A DNA stretch of 64,000 nucleotides from Nocardioidaceae bacterium (GTDB lineage Bacteria > Actinomycetota > Actinomycetes > Propionibacteriales > Nocardioidaceae): contig JAUJOD010000001.1 of NCBI GenBank assembly GCA_030447865.1, forward strand, positions 1,239,552-1,303,551, written 5' to 3'. Shown here piece after piece: positions 8,532 through 17,610 of this stretch. The translations under genes and the position numbers were made by a program. The notes under the pieces were generated by a model that worked only from the letters and a program-made list of their open reading frames with translations, made no database searches and was not told where the DNA came from. Position 1 is the first letter of the stretch. Every line of letters starts with the position of its first letter.

Positions 8532-9569
8532 TCAGGCGTGCTCGAAGTTCACCGCGGCGTACTTGCTCAGCTTCTCGAGGCGGTGCTCGCTCATGATCGA
8601 CCGGATGGTGCCGCTACGGGAGCGCATCACGAGCGAATGCGTCTTGGCGCCGCCATGGGCGTAGCGGACGCCACGCAAGAGTTCCCCTTCCGTGATCCCG
8701 GTGGCGACGAAGAAGCAGTCGTCGCCGGAGACCAGGTCGTCGGTCGACAGCACGCGGCCGAGGTCGTGGCCGGCGTCGACGGCTCGCTCGCGCTCTGCGT
8801 CGTCTCGTGGCCACAGCCGTCCTTGGATGACGCCGCCGAGACACTTCATCGCGCAGGCGGCGATGATGCCCTCCGGCGTACCACCCACACCGAGCAGCAG
8901 GTCGACGCCGGTGTCGGGACGCGCAGCCATGATCGCGCCGGCGACGTCGCCATCGGTGATGAACTTGATGCGGGCGCCGGTGGCGCGGATCTCGTCAACG
9001 AGGTCGTTGTGGCGCGGTCGGTCGAGGACGACCACGGTGATGTCGTCGCGGGAGCTGCCCTTGGCCTTGGCGGTGCGGCGGATGTTCTCGGCTATCGGCA
9101 GCCTGATGTCGACCACGTCGGCCGCCTCGGGTCCGGCGGCGAGCTTCTCCATGTAGAACACGGCCGAGGGGTCATACATCGACCCGCGCGGCGACACCGC
9201 CATCACTGCTACGGCGTTCGGCATCCCCTTGGCGGTCAGCGTCGTACCGTCGATCGGGTCGACAGCGACGTCGCACGCCGGACCCGTTCCGTCACCGACC
9301 TTCTCGCCGTTGTAGAGCATCGGCGCGTTGTCCTTCTCGCCCTCGCCGATAACGACCACGCCGTCCATGCCCACCGTGCCGATGAGGGCGCGCATGGCGT
9401 TCACCGCCACGCCGTCGGCCCCGTCCTTGTCGCCGCGCCCCACCCAGCGGCCGGCCGCCATCGCGGCCGCCTCGGTCACCCGCACCAGCTCCATCGCGAG
9501 GTTACGGTCAGGTGCGTCCGAAGGTGTGTCGAACTCGGGGCTGATCATGGTGGGGAACTGGCCGGTCAC
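8532..9569 (-). CDS. glpX: Fructose-1,6-bisphosphatase class II
   Basis: This enzyme hydrolyses fructose-1,6-bisphosphate in gluconeogenesis. The product is 345 residues, close to the actinobacterial GlpX norm. The metal/phosphate motif [10 protein letters not shown] is at about residues 98-107, preceded by [16 protein letters not shown], the family's acidic metal-binding segment. GlpX is the main FBPase in many actinobacteria. The upstream region holds three palindromic repeats that could influence expression. Confidence 0.97.
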   Translation of the reverse strand: MTGQFPTMISPEFDTPSDAPDRNLAMELVRVTEAAAMAAGRWVGRGDKDGADGVAVNAMRALIGTVGMDGVVVIGEGEKDNAPMLYNGEKVGDGTGPACDVAVDPIDGTTLTAKGMPNAVAVMAVSPRGSMYDPSAVFYMEKLAAGPEAADVVDIRLPIAENIRRTAKAKGSSRDDITVVVLDRPRHNDLVDEIRATGARIKFITDGDVAGAIMAARPDTGVDLLLGVGGTPEGIIAACAMKCLGGVIQGRLWPRDDAERERAVDAGHDLGRVLSTDDLVSGDDCFFVATGITEGELLRGVRYAHGGAKTHSLVMRSRSGTIRSIMSEHRLEKLSKYAAVNFEHA

Positions 9570-9636
9570 AGCTGTCTCCTCGCGTCGGTTGAGCCTGATC
9601 GTAACGCTGTTGGCGCTAGCGTCGCCCCGAGCAAGA

Positions 9637-9796
9637 TCCGAGGCTGACGCCGTTAGGCGACGCCAAACTCGGAGCTTGCGGCGTCGCCCCCAGCAAGATC
9701 CGAGCCTGACGCGGCTATAGCGACGCCAAACACGGAGCCTGGCCCAATCACGGAAGGGTCCGAGTCACACGCGGTTAGAGCGACGCCAAACTCGGA
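9637..9796. repeat. Three tandem copies of a ~38-bp imperfect palindrome
   Basis: Units at 9637-9673, 9699-9736 and 9759-9796 each begin TCCGAG and end near CGGA, with inner arms such as GACGC/GCGACGCC. Unit starts are 62 and 60 bp apart. The spacer between the first two (GCGTCGCCC...AGCAAGA) also repeats, so this is a short tandem array. It fills most of the gap between the modC end and the glpX start. A related 38-bp palindrome lies at 18423-18460. Confidence 0.75.
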
Positions 9797-9825
9797 TCTT
9801 TCGAGGTGGGGGAAGCGGGGCGCCG

Positions 9826-10871
9826 CTACGCCGGGTAGACGGTGACCTCCGTGGCCTTCACCGACGCCCACAGCGTCGACCCAGGCGCCAGCCGCAGCGT
9901 GGCCATTGCCGCGGGGGTGATGTCGGCGAGCAACGGCACGGCCGCCGCGATCTGCACCCTGATCGCGTCGCCGTGCGGGGTGAGAGCGGTGACCCTGCCC
10001 GGCCAGGCGTTGCGTGGGCTGCCGCTGGGCCGCTCGGTGAACAGGCTGACCGACCGCGGCGAGAACGCCGCGAAGGCAGGTCCGGACAACCGCTCGGCAG
10101 CCACGACCTCCGTGCCGTCGGCCAGCCGTACGGCGCCGTCGACGGCGGTGCCGCGCAGCAGGTTCAGCCCGACCAGCGAGGCGACGTGCTGGGTGCGCGG
10201 GTGCGCGGCCACGTCAGCCGGTGAGCCGGCCTGCACGACGACCCCGTCGTCCATCACCACCAGCCGGTCGGTGAGCAACAGCGCGTCGAGGGCGTTGTGG
10301 GTGACGAGGATGGTGACCGCCGACAGCGCGCGGAGGTGGTCGCGCAGCGCGGTCCGCAGCGACATCGCCGCAGCCGCGTCCAGCGCGGCCGTCGGCTCGT
10401 CGAGCAGCAGCAACGCCGGTTCGCCGGCCAGCGCCCGGGCGATCGCCACCCGCTGCGCCTGGCCACCCGACATCTCGCGCGGACGGCGGTCAGCAAGCGC
10501 CGCGACGTCCAACCGCCGCAACCAGGTCGCGGCCACGTCGCGCGCCGCCGTCTTCCCGGCGCCCCGCGCCCGCAAGCCGAAGGCAACGTTGTCGGTGGCG
10601 GTGAGGTGCGGGAACAGCAGGTGGTCCTGGAACACGAAGCCAACCGGCCGCCGATGTGCCGGCAGCTGATGCCCCTCGCCGGCCAAGACGGTGCCGTCCA
10701 GGGTGATCTGCCCGCGCGTGATCGGGAGCAGTCCGGCGAGCGCTCGCAGCGTCGTTGTCTTCCCGGCCCCGTTCGGCCCGATCAGCCGATGACCTCACCG
10801 CGTTCCGCTGTGAGGTCGACCTCGGTCAGCTGTCGCGGCCGGTGTACGGCGAACTGCGCGGTCAGGCTCAT
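9826..10871 (-). pseudogene. modC: Molybdate ABC transporter ATPase, frameshifted
   Basis: The N-terminus (MSLTAQFAVHRPRQLTEVDL) reads to EVIG and then stops at TGA. One frame away the protein resumes as LIGPNGAGKTTTLRALAGLL. The sequence GGCTGATC at about 10784-10788 is best explained by loss of one C from GGCCTGATC, just before the Walker A motif. Everything downstream is intact: signature EMSGGQAQRV, Walker B LLLLDEPTAALD, the H-loop THN and a C-terminal TOBE region. It is the last gene of the mod operon. Without correction the transporter would lack its ATPase. Confidence 0.85.
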
Positions 10872-10905
10872 GCCAGGCACCCGACCTGAGCTCGAGACAT
10901 CGGAC

Positions 10906-11733
10906 TCATGCCGAGAGTCCAGACAGCCAGCGCTCGCGCAACAAGGCCAGCACGGTCACCGACACGACGATCAGCAGCAAGCTCAACGCGATCGCCGTGT
11001 CGGGTTCGGACTGCAGCGCCACGTAGATCGCCGGCGGCAGCGTGCGCGTCGTACCGGGGAGGCTCCCGGCGAAGGTGATCGTGGCACCGAACTCCCCCAG
11101 CGCCCGGGCCCAGCACAGGACGGCGCCCGACACGATGCCTGGCCAGGCGAGCGGCAGCGTGACCCGGCGAAACGTCAGCCAACGGGAGGCTCCGAGCGTT
11201 GCGGCCGCCTCGTCGTACCGCTCGTCAGACGCCCGCAAGGCGCCCTCGACGCTGATCACGAGGAACGGCAGCGCGACGAAGGTCTGGGCGAGCACCACGG
11301 CAGCTGGCGTGAACGGCACGGTGACGCCGAAGGCGGCGTCCAGCCACCGGCCCAGGACGCCGTTGCGCCCGAACGCGAGCAGCAGCGCCACCCCGCCGAC
11401 CACCGGGGGAAGCACGAGCGGCAGTACGACGAGCGCGCGCACGGCGCTGCGGCCGCGGAAGTCGGCGCGCGCCAGCACCCAGGCGAGCGGCACGCCGAAG
11501 ACCAGGCACAGCAGTGTCGACAGCAGCGTCGTGGTGAGGCTGAGCCGCAGCGCCTCCTGCGCCGTGGAGCTGGTGAGGCGCTCCCCGAGCGACGCCCATG
11601 GGGCGCGCAGGACCACCGCGACGACGGGTACGCCGAGGAACGCCAGCGCCACAACTGCCGGACCGGTGAGCCGCAGCGGAGCGCCGCCCAGCGTCGACCC
11701 GCGACCGGGGGGGACCACCCCGCTCGTTGTCAC
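10906..11733 (-). CDS. modB: Molybdate ABC transporter permease
   Basis: A 275-residue integral membrane protein with five to six helices. It carries the permease EAA loop (YDEAAATLGASRWLTFRRVT) and the ModB-typical ARALGEFGATI segment. I chose the GTG at 11733 because it overlaps the modA stop in a GTGA arrangement. A much longer open frame upstream is Arg-rich shadow of modA. It should form the ModB2C2 channel that accepts molybdate from ModA. Confidence 0.93.
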   Translation of the reverse strand: MTTSGVVPPGRGSTLGGAPLRLTGPAVVALAFLGVPVVAVVLRAPWASLGERLTSSTAQEALRLSLTTTLLSTLLCLVFGVPLAWVLARADFRGRSAVRALVVLPLVLPPVVGGVALLLAFGRNGVLGRWLDAAFGVTVPFTPAAVVLAQTFVALPFLVISVEGALRASDERYDEAAATLGASRWLTFRRVTLPLAWPGIVSGAVLCWARALGEFGATITFAGSLPGTTRTLPPAIYVALQSEPDTAIALSLLLIVVSVTVLALLRERWLSGLSA

Positions 11734-12638
11734 GGGGGGCCGAACCCGGCTGCCTGGAACATCCGCTGACCGGCTTGGGAGTTCACCAGCGAGATCCAGT
11801 CCGCGGCCACGTCGGGCGACGGTGCGCCCTTGACCGCGGCGATGTAGTAGGCGTTCACCACGTTGAGCTCGGCGGGGATGGCGACGGTGTCGACGTCGTC
11901 TCCGGCGGCGCGAGCGTCGGTGACGTAGACGATTCCGGCGTCGACCTCGCCCAGCGTCACCTTGGCGAGCACCGAATTCACGTCCGGCTCGAGTGAGCGG
12001 GGCTTGGGTTCGGTCGTCGCCAGCCGGGAGAGGATCCGCTGGGCGGCCGTGCCACACGGAGCTGACGGGTCGCACATGACGAAGTCGACGGAGCCGAGGT
12101 CGCTCAGGCTGTCGACATCGGCCGGGTTGCCTGGGGGAGTGGCGACCGCCATCGTGTTGGACGCGAACGGCACCGGATCAGCCGCCAGCAACTGCGCGTC
12201 GGCGACGACCTGCATGCTGGTGTCGTCGGCGGTCGCTACCACGTCGGCCGGAGCGCCCGCGGCGATCTGTTGGGTCAGCGTGCTGCTCGACCCGAACGAG
12301 ATCACCACGTCGACACCCGGATGGTCGGCCTCGAACGCCGACTCCAGCTCGGTGAACGTCTCGGTCAGCGAGGCGGCAGCGAAGACGGTGAGCCGGCGGT
12401 TGTCGGCAGTGCCTTCATCGCCGCCGCAGGACGCCGCCGCGAGCCCCATCGCCACACCGACGATGGGCAGCAGCAGCCGGTACGGCGTCCGCTGACGGGA
12501 TCCGGTCGACTGACGGCGCAGCCGCTGGCTCGTGCTCACGTTGGCAGCTCGGCGCAGCCGCCTCGTACTCACGCCGGCAGTTCGGGGCAGCCGCCTCGTA
12601 CTCACGCCGGCAGTTCGGGGCAGCCGCCTCGTACTCAC
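11730..12638 (-). CDS. modA: Molybdate-binding lipoprotein of an ABC transporter
   Basis: A periplasmic-type binding protein: LTVFAAASLTETF is the classical ModA start of the mature domain, and GAPADVVATAD and VTLGEVDAGIVYVTDA follow. It is preceded by a hydrophobic stretch and the lipobox LAAASC, so it is lipid-anchored. The start is ambiguous because four GTG codons (at 12638, 12605, 12572 and 12539) are spaced exactly 33 bp apart in a tandem repeat, all in frame. I give the first, which overlaps the upstream stop as GTGA (302 residues). The shortest gives 269 residues, closer to usual. Confidence 0.9.
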   Translation of the reverse strand: MSTRRLPRTAGVSTRRLPRTAGVSTRRLRRAANVSTSQRLRRQSTGSRQRTPYRLLLPIVGVAMGLAAASCGGDEGTADNRRLTVFAAASLTETFTELESAFEADHPGVDVVISFGSSSTLTQQIAAGAPADVVATADDTSMQVVADAQLLAADPVPFASNTMAVATPPGNPADVDSLSDLGSVDFVMCDPSAPCGTAAQRILSRLATTEPKPRSLEPDVNSVLAKVTLGEVDAGIVYVTDARAAGDDVDTVAIPAELNVVNAYYIAAVKGAPSPDVAADWISLVNSQAGQRMFQAAGFGPP

Positions 12639-12650
12639 GCCGGCAGCTCG
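12535..12650. repeat. 33-bp tandem repeat over the modA start
   Basis: Two identical 33-bp units (12568-12600 and 12601-12633) are flanked by a diverged copy (12535-12567) and a partial copy that forms the end of the upstream gene. Each unit contains a TGA/GTG stop-start junction. On the minus strand each encodes VSTRRLPRTAG. Because 33 bp is 11 codons, changing the copy number keeps the frame. Confidence 0.9.
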
Positions 12651-13036
12651 ACGACGACGTTGGTGGCCTTGATCGACGCCACCGCCACCACACCGACATC
12701 GAGCCCGAGCGCGTCGGCGGCCTCCCGGCTCATCAGCGAGACGACCCGGTAGGGGCCGCAGCTCATCTCGACCTGCGCCATCACCTCGTCCCGCTTGACG
12801 GCGGTGACGATCCCGCGCAACTGGTTGCGGGCACTCACCCGGTGCGACGCCGCCGCATGGCCACCCGGCAGCTCGGCCACCTGTTGAGCCAGCCGGGCCA
12901 GTTCGGTGCCGTCGATGCCGGCCCGGCCATCGGGGGTTCGGGACACAGTGAACCGTCCAACGTCGGCCCATCGACGTAGCGTGTCGTCGCTTACGCCGAG
13001 CAGACCAGCAGCCTCGGCGAACCGGTACGTTGCCAC
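12635..13036 (-). CDS. HTH-TOBE molybdate-responsive protein
   Basis: A 133-residue protein with a MerR/excisionase-type helix-turn-helix at the N-terminus (TYRFAEAAGLLGVSDDTLRRW). The C-terminal Mop/TOBE molybdate-binding domain spans about residues 65-133 (SARNQLRGIVTAVKRDEVMA ... GVVAVASIKATNVVVEL). Such proteins either store molybdate or regulate the mod operon. It is the first gene of the operon and its stop overlaps the modA start. The GTG start at 13036 is chosen from the conserved beginning of the HTH. Confidence 0.85.
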   Translation of the reverse strand: MATYRFAEAAGLLGVSDDTLRRWADVGRFTVSRTPDGRAGIDGTELARLAQQVAELPGGHAAASHRVSARNQLRGIVTAVKRDEVMAQVEMSCGPYRVVSLMSREAADALGLDVGVVAVASIKATNVVVELPA

Positions 13037-13128
13037 GCGAGGCAGTGTAGCTCCGCAGAAGCGGATCGTGCCTGCCGGATGACTTCCGCACGTGCGGCTG
13101 AGCTCTACGTGTCGCGTAGTGTCGACGC

Positions 13129-13212
13129 ATGTTCCTGTTGCTGTTCTTGGTGCTGGCGGCACTAGGTGGCGGACCCGCCATCGGCCTCATCTATGCAGTG
13201 CTCTTCTACTAA
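13129..13212 (+). CDS. Possible 27-residue single-helix membrane peptide
   Basis: ATG to TAA encodes a very hydrophobic peptide (MFLLLFLVLAALGGGPAIGL then IYAVLFY). It lies in the gap between the HTH-TOBE gene and the DUF1232 gene. There is no strong ribosome binding site. Similar tiny membrane peptides exist in actinobacteria but are seldom annotated. It could equally be chance. Confidence 0.3.
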   Translation: MFLLLFLVLAALGGGPAIGLIYAVLFY

Positions 13213-13254
13213 TGACGGCAGCGGCCGTCGGGGACCTCCGCGGTCGCTCACTTG

Positions 13255-13698
13255 TTAGTCGGATTGGTTGAGTTCGCGGACCCCTACCGCTCGCAGTACA
13301 GCGGTGAGGCCCTCCGGTGTGCCGGGCCAGTGCTGGCGCAGCGCGTCGACACCTGCTTGCCGGGCGACCGATCGCAGTACCCAGGCGACGATGATGGCGT
13401 CGTCGGCGTAGCCGATCACCGGAAGGAAGTCCGGTATCAGGTCAACGGGCATCGCGAGATAGCCGAGCAGCAGCCACAGGGTCACCCGCATTCGGCGGGG
13501 CAGCGCGTCGTCAGCGGCCAGCCGGTTGAGCAACCGCACGAGGTTGGGCAGCAGCCGCAACATCTCGCGCAGGCTCGGCCGTTCATAACGTCGGCTCTGC
13601 AGGAGCAGGACCACGACGAGCGCGAGCCAGCCGGCGGCCAGCCCTGCCGCGGTCCCGATGGCCAGCTTCCAGGCAGCGTCCACCCAGGCAGCGTCCAC
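13255..13698 (-). CDS. DUF1232 (YkvA-like) membrane protein
   Basis: A 147-residue protein with an N-terminal hydrophobic helix (residues 11-33) and the DUF1232 hallmark YLAMPVDLIPDFLPVIGYAD followed by DAIIVAWVL. The function of the family is unknown. The first ten residues are VDAAW repeated twice, encoded by a 15-bp tandem duplication that gives two equivalent GTG starts (13698 and 13683). Confidence 0.88.
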   Translation of the reverse strand: MDAAWVDAAWKLAIGTAAGLAAGWLALVVVLLLQSRRYERPSLREMLRLLPNLVRLLNRLAADDALPRRMRVTLWLLLGYLAMPVDLIPDFLPVIGYADDAIIVAWVLRSVARQAGVDALRQHWPGTPEGLTAVLRAVGVRELNQSD

Positions 13699-13834
13699 CC
13701 GCGCATCGTTCCACCTGGCATTGTCGTTGCCTGGCTAGTCACCGCTCGCCGGAGCAGCCCAAACGCCAACCGAGCGCCAGGGTTTGCCGGCACCGGCGAC
13801 GGGTGTGAGGTCGTCGACAAGCGACAATGGCGGC

Positions 13835-14371
13835 GTGGCGGAGGCGCGCGGTGGCTACAACAGGAGCGTTCCCGGTCTCTTCGGCGCGCTGATCGCCGTG
13901 TGCGCGCTGATCGCCGCTGTCTGGCTCTTGTCGCAGTTCCAGAATCGCGGCACTCCGGACCCAGCCAAGACCGTCGACTACACCGCCGAGCTCGCCGAGG
14001 CGCGCCGAGCCGCACCGTTCGACGTACTCGCCCCTTCGCCGGTGCCAGCCGGGTGGCGGGCGACGAGCGTCGAATGGGACGGCGGTGGACCGGAGGTGTC
14101 GTGGCACCTTGGCTTCCTCACGTCGGCGGAGGAGTACGTCGGACTCGAGCAGGGCAACGCGTCAGCACCCGACTTCCTCTCCGACCACACGCCAGCCACC
14201 GAGGTTGTGGACCCCGTCGACGTGAGCGGCGAGAGCTGGCAGGTTCGCGTGTCGGAAGACGGCCGCGAGCACGCGTTGGTGCAGTTGCGGAACGGTGTCA
14301 CGACCATGGTGACGGGGACCGCACCAATGCCGGAGCTGGTCGCTTTCGCCGAGTCGCTGACAGCCGATTGA
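13835..14371 (+). CDS. DUF4245 family membrane-anchored protein
   Basis: About 178 residues: a short basic N-terminus, one transmembrane helix (VPGLFGALIAVCALIAAVWLL) and an extracellular domain with the DUF4245 pattern PVPAGWRATSVEW and WHLGFLTSAEEYVGLEQ. The family is confined to actinobacteria, usually beside xseA/xseB or glpX, as here; its function is unknown. The GTG at 13835 is chosen because it starts just ahead of the family's conserved region. Confidence 0.85.
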   Translation: MAEARGGYNRSVPGLFGALIAVCALIAAVWLLSQFQNRGTPDPAKTVDYTAELAEARRAAPFDVLAPSPVPAGWRATSVEWDGGGPEVSWHLGFLTSAEEYVGLEQGNASAPDFLSDHTPATEVVDPVDVSGESWQVRVSEDGREHALVQLRNGVTTMVTGTAPMPELVAFAESLTAD

Positions 14372-14412
14372 CCGGCGCCGTGTCGGTTTGGTGAGGCCGC
14401 GCCCGGCAAGTC

Positions 14413-14470
14413 GGCGGTTTGGGGAGTATCTCCGGCAACGTATGCCGGGAATACTCCCCAAACCCCCGCC
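14413..14470. terminator. Long hairpin between convergent DUF4245 and xseB genes
   Basis: The outer arm TTTGGGGAGTAT (14418-14429) pairs with ATACTCCCCAAA (14451-14462). The inner arm CCGGCA (14432-14437) pairs with TGCCGG (14443-14448), and GGCGG/CCGCC extends the base. With over 20 paired bases between two converging genes it probably stops transcription from both sides. Confidence 0.85.
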
Positions 14471-14510
14471 GAGGCGAGTCTCCCACGCGATTGGTCCGAC
14501 TCGACGACGC

Positions 14511-14783
14511 TCAACCATCCCGCGCTGGGTCGGACGAATCGGTGGGGGCTCGGTGCTTGCTCGATTCCGCGGCCGCAGGTGGCTCGGCTGGCGCTGCCGC
14601 GTTCATCACCGCGTCGAGCCTGGCTCTGGCGCCGTCGAGCCACCGCTGGCAGATCGCGGCAAGCTCCTCGCCGCGCTCCCACAGGGCGATCGACTCCTGC
14701 AAGGACGTGCCGCCCGCCTCGAGCTTCTGTACGACGGCGACCAGCTCGTCGCGCGCCTCTTCGTAGCTGGGGGTCTCGCTCAT
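14511..14783 (-). CDS. xseB: Exodeoxyribonuclease VII small subunit
   Basis: A 90-residue subunit with the XseB core [20 protein letters not shown] followed by [16 protein letters not shown]. It forms the coiled-coil partner of XseA in the nuclease that trims single-stranded DNA during repair. Its start overlaps the xseA stop by 4 bp (ATGA), the usual arrangement. The C-terminal tail after residue 70 is low-complexity. Confidence 0.96.
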   Translation of the reverse strand: MSETPSYEEARDELVAVVQKLEAGGTSLQESIALWERGEELAAICQRWLDGARARLDAVMNAAAPAEPPAAAESSKHRAPTDSSDPARDG

Positions 14784-16066
14784 GGTGTCCCTTCACCGCC
14801 GTTCGCTCGAGCTAGATCGGCCGCGTCGGTGCTGTCGACCGTGGCCCGGAAGCTGCCGGACGCCAGCCGGGTGGTCACCGATTGGCCGGATACCACCTCG
14901 GACGACGCCGTAACCAGGCTGCACGCGTCGGTCTGTACGACGGCGTACCCGCGCTGCAGGGTCGCCAGCGGCGACAGCGCGCGCACCCGCGCCAGCCGAT
15001 GGGTGATGTCGTCGTGCGCCCTGACCAGCCGGTGGTCGAGGCTACGCCGGCTGCGCGCAACCAGGCCGTCGATCGCCTCCGACATCGCGTCGAACGTGCG
15101 GTGCGGGTCGGCCAGGACCGGGCGGGAGCGCAGCGTCGCCAGCCCCTGCTGCTCACGGTGCAGGCGTTGGGTGAGGACGTATCGCACCCGGTCGCGCATC
15201 GCGGTGACCTTCGCAATCTCGTCGCGCATGTCGGGGACGATGCGTTTGGCGGCGTCGGTGGGGGTCGAGGCGCGCAGGTCGGCCACCAGGTCGAGCAGCG
15301 GGGAGTCCTGCTCGTGGCCGATCGCGCTGACCACGGGGGTGCGGCACGCGGCCACCGCCCGCAGCAGGCCCTCGTCGGAGAACGGCAGCAAGTCTTCTAG
15401 GGCCCCGCCGCCTCGGGCGATCACGATGACGTCGACCGTGGCGTCCTTGGCGAGTACGCCGACCGCCTCGATGACCTGCCGAGCCGAGTCGCGCCCCTGC
15501 ACAGCGGCATGCTCGACGCGGAACTGTACGCCAGGCCAGCGGCGGCGCGAGTTGTCGACCACGTCGCGCTCGGCCGCGGAGTCGCGCCCCACCACCAGGC
15601 CGATCAGCCGGGGCAGGAAGGGCAGCGGACGCTTGCGGGCGGCATCGAACAGCCCCTCGGCGGCAAGCAGCTGGCGCCGTTGTTCGATGCGGGCCAGCAG
15701 CTCGCCCATGCCAACCGGTCGGATCTCACGCGCCACGAGAGTCAGCTGGCCGCGCGGGACGTAGTACTGGAACTTGGCGAACACCACCACCCGTGCCCCC
15801 TCGGTCACGGGGACGGCGAGGGCGTCGAAGATCGACCGGTGGCACGACACCTGGACCGACACCTCGGCCAACGGGTCGCGCAGCGTCAAGAACACCGTGG
15901 CCGTCTGCGGCCGGCGCATCAGTTGGGCGATCTGCCCCTCGACCCAGACTGGGCCCAGCCGGTCGACGTACCCGGTCAGCGCGTTGGCGATGACCCGCAC
16001 CGGCGCAGGTTTGTCGAAGCTGGTGTCCAGCGGCACCCACAAGAGGCTAGTGGTGCGCGACGACAC
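14780..16066 (-). CDS. xseA: Exodeoxyribonuclease VII large subunit
   Basis: The 428-residue catalytic subunit. An N-terminal OB-fold covers residues 20-120 ([28 protein letters not shown]). The catalytic core includes [20 protein letters not shown] and [20 protein letters not shown] with [10 protein letters not shown] coiled-coil region and the C-terminal [20 protein letters not shown] follow. All family hallmarks are present. The GTG start lies only 13 bp from the divergent ispH start. Confidence 0.96.
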   Translation of the reverse strand: MSSRTTSLLWVPLDTSFDKPAPVRVIANALTGYVDRLGPVWVEGQIAQLMRRPQTATVFLTLRDPLAEVSVQVSCHRSIFDALAVPVTEGARVVVFAKFQYYVPRGQLTLVAREIRPVGMGELLARIEQRRQLLAAEGLFDAARKRPLPFLPRLIGLVVGRDSAAERDVVDNSRRRWPGVQFRVEHAAVQGRDSARQVIEAVGVLAKDATVDVIVIARGGGALEDLLPFSDEGLLRAVAACRTPVVSAIGHEQDSPLLDLVADLRASTPTDAAKRIVPDMRDEIAKVTAMRDRVRYVLTQRLHREQQGLATLRSRPVLADPHRTFDAMSEAIDGLVARSRRSLDHRLVRAHDDITHRLARVRALSPLATLQRGYAVVQTDACSLVTASSEVVSGQSVTTRLASGSFRATVDSTDAADLARANGGEGTP

Positions 16067-16079
16067 CTACCATGGAGGC

Positions 16080-17132
16080 ATGGCTGTTACCGCTTCGACC
16101 GACGCTGCCCTCGGCTCACCCGAGGCGGCGCCTCCTGTCGAAGCCGCGGTGCCCGGCTCAGCTGAGGCGGCGCCGGGCGACCGAACCGTCCTGCTCGCCG
16201 CGCCGCGCGGCTACTGCGCTGGTGTCGATCGGGCGGTCATCACTGTCGAGAAGGCGCTCGACCTGTACGGCGCGCCGGTGTACGTGCGCAAGCAGATCGT
16301 CCACAACAAGCACGTGGTGCGGTCGTTGGAGGCGCGTGGAGCCATCTTCGTCGAGGAGCTCGACGAGGTGCCGCCGGGCTCGACGGTGGTGTTCTCCGCG
16401 CACGGTGTCTCGCCTGCGGTGCACGCTCAGGCTGCGGAGCGCGGGCTGAAGACGATCGACGCCACCTGTCCGCTGGTGACCAAGGTGCACAACGAGGCGC
16501 GCCGGTTCGCCGACGATGGCTACGACATCTTGCTGATCGGCCATGACGGCCACGAAGAGGTCGAGGGTACGTCGGGTGAGGCGCCGAGCAACATCACGCT
16601 CGTGCAGAGCCCCGAAGACGCCGCCGTTGTGCAGGTGCGCGATCCGCAGCGGGTGGCGTGGCTGTCGCAGACCACGTTGTCCGTCGACGAGACGATGGAG
16701 ACGGTGGGGCGGCTGCGTGAGCAGTTCCCCTACCTGCTCGACCCGCCGTCCGACGACATCTGCTACGCCACCCAGAACCGCCAGCAAGCCGTCAAGCAGA
16801 TCGCCAAGACCGCCGACCTTGTGCTGGTGGTGGGCTCGCGCAACTCCAGCAACTCGGTGCGGCTCGTCGAGGTGGCGCTGGAGAGCGGCGCTCGGGCGGC
16901 GTACCTGGTCGACGACGCCGCGGAGGTCAACGATGCCTGGCTCGAGGGAGTCTCGTCGGTTGGTGTCACGTCCGGCGCCTCGGTGCCCGAGGACCTGGTC
17001 GAGGGGGTGCTGGCGCTCCTAGCGGCACGCGGGTTCCCAACCGCCAGGACCGTGCACACCGCCGAGGAGTCGCTGATCTTCGCCCTGCCGCCCGAGCTGC
17101 GCAAGGACCTCCGCGCCGCCGACCGCGTCTAG
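16080..17132 (+). CDS. ispH: 4-hydroxy-3-methylbut-2-enyl diphosphate reductase
   Basis: The last enzyme of the MEP isoprenoid pathway, a [4Fe-4S] reductase. The three cluster cysteines are Cys46 (GYCAGVDRA), Cys130 ([10 protein letters not shown]) and Cys228 ([10 protein letters not shown]). The product is 350 residues and intact. The first 35 residues are a low-complexity Ala/Pro stretch ahead of the conserved [18 protein letters not shown] lies only 1 bp before the chosen ATG, which is too close for normal use, so the exact start is uncertain. Confidence 0.95.
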   Translation: MAVTASTDAALGSPEAAPPVEAAVPGSAEAAPGDRTVLLAAPRGYCAGVDRAVITVEKALDLYGAPVYVRKQIVHNKHVVRSLEARGAIFVEELDEVPPGSTVVFSAHGVSPAVHAQAAERGLKTIDATCPLVTKVHNEARRFADDGYDILLIGHDGHEEVEGTSGEAPSNITLVQSPEDAAVVQVRDPQRVAWLSQTTLSVDETMETVGRLREQFPYLLDPPSDDICYATQNRQQAVKQIAKTADLVLVVGSRNSSNSVRLVEVALESGARAAYLVDDAAEVNDAWLEGVSSVGVTSGASVPEDLVEGVLALLAARGFPTARTVHTAEESLIFALPPELRKDLRAADRV

Positions 17133-17149
17133 AGCGGGCCACAACCCCT

Positions 17150-17302
17150 CCCCTGCGACTTGTCAGGGTCCAGGGCCCTACTGCCGCGTGGATCAGCCTG
17201 ACAAGTCGCGGGGGTGGTACGTCGGGGGTCAGCCGCTAAGCACCCCCGACTTGTCAGAACCCATTCGGCCTATAGGTCGACTACGTTCTGACAAGTCGCG
17301 GG
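17150..17302. repeat. Two tandem CGACTTGTCAG palindromic elements
   Basis: Copy B: CGACTTGTCAGG (17156-17167) pairs with CCTGACAAGTCG (17197-17208). Copy C: CGACTTGTCAGAAC (17247-17260) pairs with GTTCTGACAAGTCG (17285-17298). Both are flanked by C-rich and G-rich runs that extend the stem. GTCAGCCGCT also recurs after each copy, once as the true 3' end of the next gene, so the block looks duplicated. It separates convergent genes and probably terminates both. Confidence 0.8.
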
Positions 17303-17311
17303 GTTTCAGGG

Positions 17312-17545
17312 TCAGCCGCTGAGTCGGGCGGCGAGCAACTGCTTGCCCTGCTCCGCACCCTTGCGGCTCTCACTCTGCGCGCGCCGGAAGAAGTCGGCCA
17401 ACTCGTTGTCCCCGGCCCGCTCAGCATCGCCGATGTAGACCTCAAGCTTCAACGCGTTGCTCAGGCACGTCTCCGTGAACCAGAGGATGTTGTAGTCCTT
17501 GTCCTTGGTGCCGGTGACGTCGCCGGTTTCGCTGTCTTCAAGCAT
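17312..17545 (-). CDS. Small conserved hypothetical protein
   Basis: A 77-residue soluble, mostly helical protein (DYNILWFTETCLSNALKLEV, then DAERAGDNELADFFRRAQSE and GAEQGKQLLAARL). The helix pattern resembles small ferritin-like or four-helix proteins, but no metal ligands stand out. A good ribosome binding site (AAGGAGAGG) precedes the ATG. The function is unknown. Confidence 0.75.
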   Translation of the reverse strand: MLEDSETGDVTGTKDKDYNILWFTETCLSNALKLEVYIGDAERAGDNELADFFRRAQSESRKGAEQGKQLLAARLSG

Positions 17546-17610
17546 GTCTGCCTCTCCTTGGGTGGTCGGTTCGCTTGGAGTACCCGTCTACACGGACTCC
17601 AAGCCCCCGG

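Noticed and set aside
10297..11769. Long plus-strand open frame opposite modB/modC
   Set aside because: Low-complexity Gln/Arg/His composition and no family pattern; the minus-strand permease and ATPase are certain.
12535..12650. 33-bp repeats considered as a CRISPR array
   Set aside because: The units are directly adjacent without spacers and encode a continuous reading frame.
12639..13190. A 486-residue open frame reading through to modA
   Set aside because: The extra N-terminal part is the shadow of the HTH-TOBE gene and Arg/Gly-rich; ModA begins at its signal peptide.
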